From Ruminiclostridium sp. (GTDB lineage: Bacteria > Bacillota > Clostridia > Oscillospirales > Ruminococcaceae): a DNA stretch of 33,750 nt. The stretch spans positions 1-33,750 of the forward strand of contig JAFUNV010000176.1 in NCBI GenBank assembly GCA_017472865.1, read 5' to 3'. This document shows positions 32,901 through 33,750 of the stretch, piece by piece. The translations under genes were made by a program, and so were the position numbers. The first letter of the stretch is position 1. Each line of letters begins with the position of its first letter. Under the pieces are notes generated by a model, which was given only the letters and a program-made list of their open reading frames with translations, was not told the DNA's origin and ran no database searches.

Positions 32901-33750
32901 TCTACCGAATGGAAAATTACACGAGAATTGAAATCATAGGCATGCACGTTGCAAAGGGCGGTAAGCATTATTACCGTGTATATCTCGAACACTTCAGCGA
33001 TTATGTTTTCGTAAATGAAAGTGTTGAAGAAGAACAGATTGCACCCTATAATGTAAAGGCTGAACTCAGCGGAGGAAAGATAGTTTTAAGCTGGGATAAG
33101 ACCGAAGGCGCTGCAAGCTACGATGTATATCGTTCCATAGGCGAAAACGGCACAAAGACAAAGCTTGCTTCTGTAACTACCGAAAGCTATACCGATACAG
33201 CTGTTGTTCAGGGTAAAACCTTCTGCTATTTCATTATTGCACATAATGAAGATAAGAGCCTTTCTTCGGATTACTCCGATGAGGTGAACGTAACAATCCC
33301 TGAGAACAATATTTCCGCATTTGTTGAAAGACTTTATGCAACTATGCTCGGAAGAGAGTCTGATGTAGGCGGTAAGGCAAAGTGGATTCAGAAGTTCAAC
33401 GGCGGTGCAACAGCCGCAGACGTTGCAGTTAATTTCGTACTCAGTCCCGAACTCAAACAGCAGAAATTAAGCAATGAAAAATTCGTGACAAGAATGTATC
33501 AGACAATGCTTGACAGAACTCCCGCAGAAAAGGAAATTGCAAACTGGGCTTCTTATCTTGAAGCAGGCTGTACTTATGCATTCATTTTCAGAGGCTTCCT
33601 TACAGCTCCTGAGTTCAGCAAGCTTTGCTCAAGCTACGGAATTAAGACAGGTACTTATGCAGCAACCGAAAACCGTGATGTAAACGGTAAGCTGACAAAG
33701 TTCATAAGCAGACTGTATACAAAGGCACTTAACAGAGCGTATGACGTAGG
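26921..33750 (+). CDS. Giant secreted multi-module surface protein (3' end outside window)
   Basis: An open frame of 2,276 codons with no stop before the window ends. ATG 26921 follows CAGGAGG. It has a signal peptide (KITALFTAFALTASATMADFA, cleavage near AYA). Eleven ~130-residue modules follow, each beginning like GEWYExDGxWYYxxG and ending ITVSNIxFSxE, probably beta-sandwich and carbohydrate- or protein-binding. After them come a different module (~31240-31840), BspA-type LRRs (~31840-32550), an acidic/charged stretch (~32560-33030), an FN3-like domain (APYNVKAELSGGKIVLSWD, ~33040-33300), then DUF4214 repeats (RLYATMLGRE, RMYQTMLDRT, RLYTKALNRA). No enzyme domain is visible in this part. 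It is probably regulated by the divergent HTH gene. Confidence 0.9.
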   Translation, partial: MNLRKITALFTAFALTASATMADFAVPVAYAEEAVTGEWYEADGAWYYRNGPEDVDWISSLGLDLSGVSDWSEIKYISADVTVEGTTQALVSADLTGAEDDSGWKNGNPVTVTDDTVTVYFNTNGEVIHRANVDFWWYDTEKAVSANAVIKVSDITFSTEERDYSNVTGEWYEQNGAWHYKHGTQSEIPSLSIDTDGVDWSAVKYVSADVTANLNTELVMSSWLGGWYTADPDTWVNNPAETLENGVTTTVYFETNGADLGCLEVLTWRSTNDVELNEGTEITVSNIVFSEEEMPDPVNEWYEEDGVWYFNCGESDIPEGEVPNFEISLPEGVTWENLKYVTADVVVNGAVDSMRLNVERSDGTYKDGSTISVGGGNTNCNVLLITNGEVWDRLSFGMWSVSAGATLAVSNFEFSVEKYDYSTLLNEWYTDEGAHYYRNGSEDAEWIPSLELDLSGVSDWSEIKYISADVTVEGTIQPLISADLTGADDDSGWKNGNPVNVTDNTVTVYFNTNGKEIHRANVDFWWYDTEKSVSANAVIKVSNITFSTEERDYSNVTGEWNEINGAWCYKHGTQYDVPNLIIDLDGVDWSAVKYVSVDVTASTTAQPCFGGWYNADPDTWVNGSPKFMGEGGKSTVYYETNGDDLGGLELQFWEISAGVNLNEGTEITVSNIVFSTEDRDYSDTIGEWYEKDGAWHYKHGTENIIPNLPIDVSSVDWSALQYVSVDVSANGTLQPVFGANDADINWSNGIPSWIQDNGETTIYFETNGEVFDCIEVCFWDRGIDMAADEGTEITVSNIVFSTEALPKEYIDPGVTGEWVNNGDGSFSYKHGTDKSVPPLFIDTEDVDWSTLMYVSADVVTSDTAHPVFGAAIKGVEDSWTDGENVWMGYAGKATVYYETNGVEMADLSLRFWGISDSVTLNEGTIITVKNIVYSTEKLPAPVGEWYEKDGVWYYTHGTNATVPNLPFTIEGDWSTIKYVSADVTASSTAQPCFGGWFTADPDAWVNGTSVWMDNGGKATVYYEINGQDLGYLELMFWGISDDIVLAEGTEITVSNITVSDEEISGPVDEWYEVDGVWHYKHGSNTSVPVLEINLENIDWAAAEYVSVNVTASDTAQPVLGGCFADDPEGWSYGLNEFIAGGGEATVCFETNGAELSYLSLDFWQIADGVVLNEGTELTVSSLAFSEEELPDPVDRWYSPEEGVYVYQDSGNGNEMEHLFFGLSDTDLSKVKYATVDLEVDGQFVSDLTFSSGNGALYAGNPYTFTSGENTVYAFNYEGRAWEDLDLYGWSIEPGTKITASNLKLYTEEIKDYENIVGQWIQTGENSYYYNHGDLSESYYDTGIRLTASDYDLSKVQSATVTMHYVSESESAPQIGIGGFTDDGGYSTYALLACLEETSVTREFYGKYVSDMSISGNYMSPGTKLYISDVTFGTDPVELAETTEFEKLIDNNETSFTAPNGQHTILWGLLSDIDSCGTLRFKVEPIENKDDEHYINAIWNDWSATGGWKVIYPEPVVVTEDGWLEIPITEETLKMLHETAADQCALLIQGYGVKVSEFILNNIYVDEENILRWNDVENAEKYILKVRGTDVSAEYEVPYASDYESVFAALEKGTYYIDVYYVADGAENLISSINYTAATPSVKVGNNTFYYEKTTDGIAIIGSEIADAEVIIPAEISDTAVTSIGSEAFRSDVMTSVTIPAGVNTIEGGAFAFNTKLTEIKCDENNKFFIAENGILFSRNKKTLVAYPSGKTGAYVVPTTVTIIGDSAFYGTAVTSVTILSSVNSIGFEAFAECADLSAVTFSDGVSYVGYKAFANCASLKTITVPETVTNIGDMAFGFNVQDDNAAVYEGFTLSGKSGSMSEAYASRHGIPFTALGESSESPFDEESKQEVAVEALGGEKIEISPSVNMKDKEEMDADFDFEDYEFVVEEIEDDRKTEYKKHFKDDKVKEKAHCFEFDLKDKNGHSYGERFDGLFEMDIPMYDDIKFGYSNYHLYRMENYTRIEIIGMHVAKGGKHYYRVYLEHFSDYVFVNESVEEEQIAPYNVKAELSGGKIVLSWDKTEGAASYDVYRSIGENGTKTKLASVTTESYTDTAVVQGKTFCYFIIAHNEDKSLSSDYSDEVNVTIPENNISAFVERLYATMLGRESDVGGKAKWIQKFNGGATAADVAVNFVLSPELKQQKLSNEKFVTRMYQTMLDRTPAEKEIANWASYLEAGCTYAFIFRGFLTAPEFSKLCSSYGIKTGTYAATENRDVNGKLTKFISRLYTKALNRAYDV
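27028..31240 (+). repeat. Array of eleven ~390-bp in-frame modules
   Basis: Module starts, judged by the GEW/DEW/NEW-Y motif, lie near 27028, 27424, 27812, 28195, 28591, 28976, 29367, 29746, 30121, 30499 and 30867, giving periods of 368-396 bp. The later modules are the most diverged. Confidence 0.85.
27100..28607 (+). repeat. Recent 1,167-bp duplication inside the module array
   Basis: The stretch ~27100-27440 recurs almost unchanged at ~28267-28607, at a constant offset of 1,167 bp (389 codons, three modules). For example CCTCAGCGGAGTAAGCGACT occurs in both. Other module pairs are much less alike at the DNA level. Confidence 0.85.

Overview
The window looks like a chromosomal segment of a low-to-moderate GC gut Firmicute close to Ruminococcus (Oscillospiraceae). 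The reasons are AGGAGG-type ribosome sites, TTGACA/TATAAT promoters, secreted BspA/LRR and DUF4214-type proteins, threonine-rich linkers with an NPFTG-type wall-sorting tail, and zinc-ribbon Ser/Thr kinases. This is an inference from style and gene content, not a database match. I see no rRNA, tRNA, insertion sequence, phage gene or CRISPR array.

Region 1 (1-3.8 kb, + strand) is a run of small housekeeping or accessory enzymes: a hexapeptide acetyltransferase, an unrecognised 190-aa protein, then a probable operon of Nudix hydrolase, C_GCAxxG_C_C redox-type protein, zinc nucleoside deaminase, HELIH membrane protein and a zinc-ribbon protein. Two TTGxxT-17-TATAAT promoters with extended -10 boxes drive it.

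Region 2 (3.9-10.35 kb, - strand) is the most novel part. It holds a cytoplasmic LRR protein, a four-gene operon (430-aa unknown, 81-aa YkgJ-type Cys protein, 344-aa glycine-rich membrane protein, TerB-like protein), a WYL-domain transcription regulator, and a two-gene operon (43-aa zinc ribbon plus 124-aa unknown). Four promoters in this block carry the same 15-bp motif, each exactly 11 bp upstream of a TAWAAT -10 box. One of them is the regulator's own promoter, so the block looks like one WYL regulon. The leader of the four-gene operon also holds a strongly structured RNA of about 166 nt with its own promoter and terminator. Its stem irregularities are G-U pairs only if it is read on the - strand. 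A competing antiterminator pairing suggests a riboswitch or attenuator, or a stand-alone small RNA.

Region 3 (10.4-14.1 kb, + strand) has a two-TM protein and a large secreted, probably wall-anchored protein with a beta-repeat region, an InlB-type repeat, two nearly identical chitobiase-like domains and a Thr-rich stalk. Region 4 (14.1-15.35 kb, - strand) has an XRE regulator with membrane helices and a PAP2 phosphatase that appears to have lost its first membrane helix.

Region 5 (15.4-24.2 kb, - strand) is a tightly packed six-gene signalling operon: two paralogous BMP-family binding proteins, a hybrid histidine kinase with HPt, a DegV protein, a REC-GGDEF diguanylate cyclase and a REC-HD-GYP phosphodiesterase. 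A perfect TTGACA-17-TATAAT promoter precedes it. It reads as ligand sensing feeding a phosphorelay that sets c-di-GMP through both synthesis and breakdown.

Region 6 (24.3-33.75 kb) has a zinc-ribbon/Ser-Thr kinase/LRR protein, a convergent HTH regulator and the first 2,276 codons of a giant secreted protein with eleven ~130-aa modules, LRR, FN3 and DUF4214 segments. The HTH gene and the giant gene are divergent. Each has a GTATGC-N6-GCATAC palindrome at the same distance from its -10 box, which suggests shared control.
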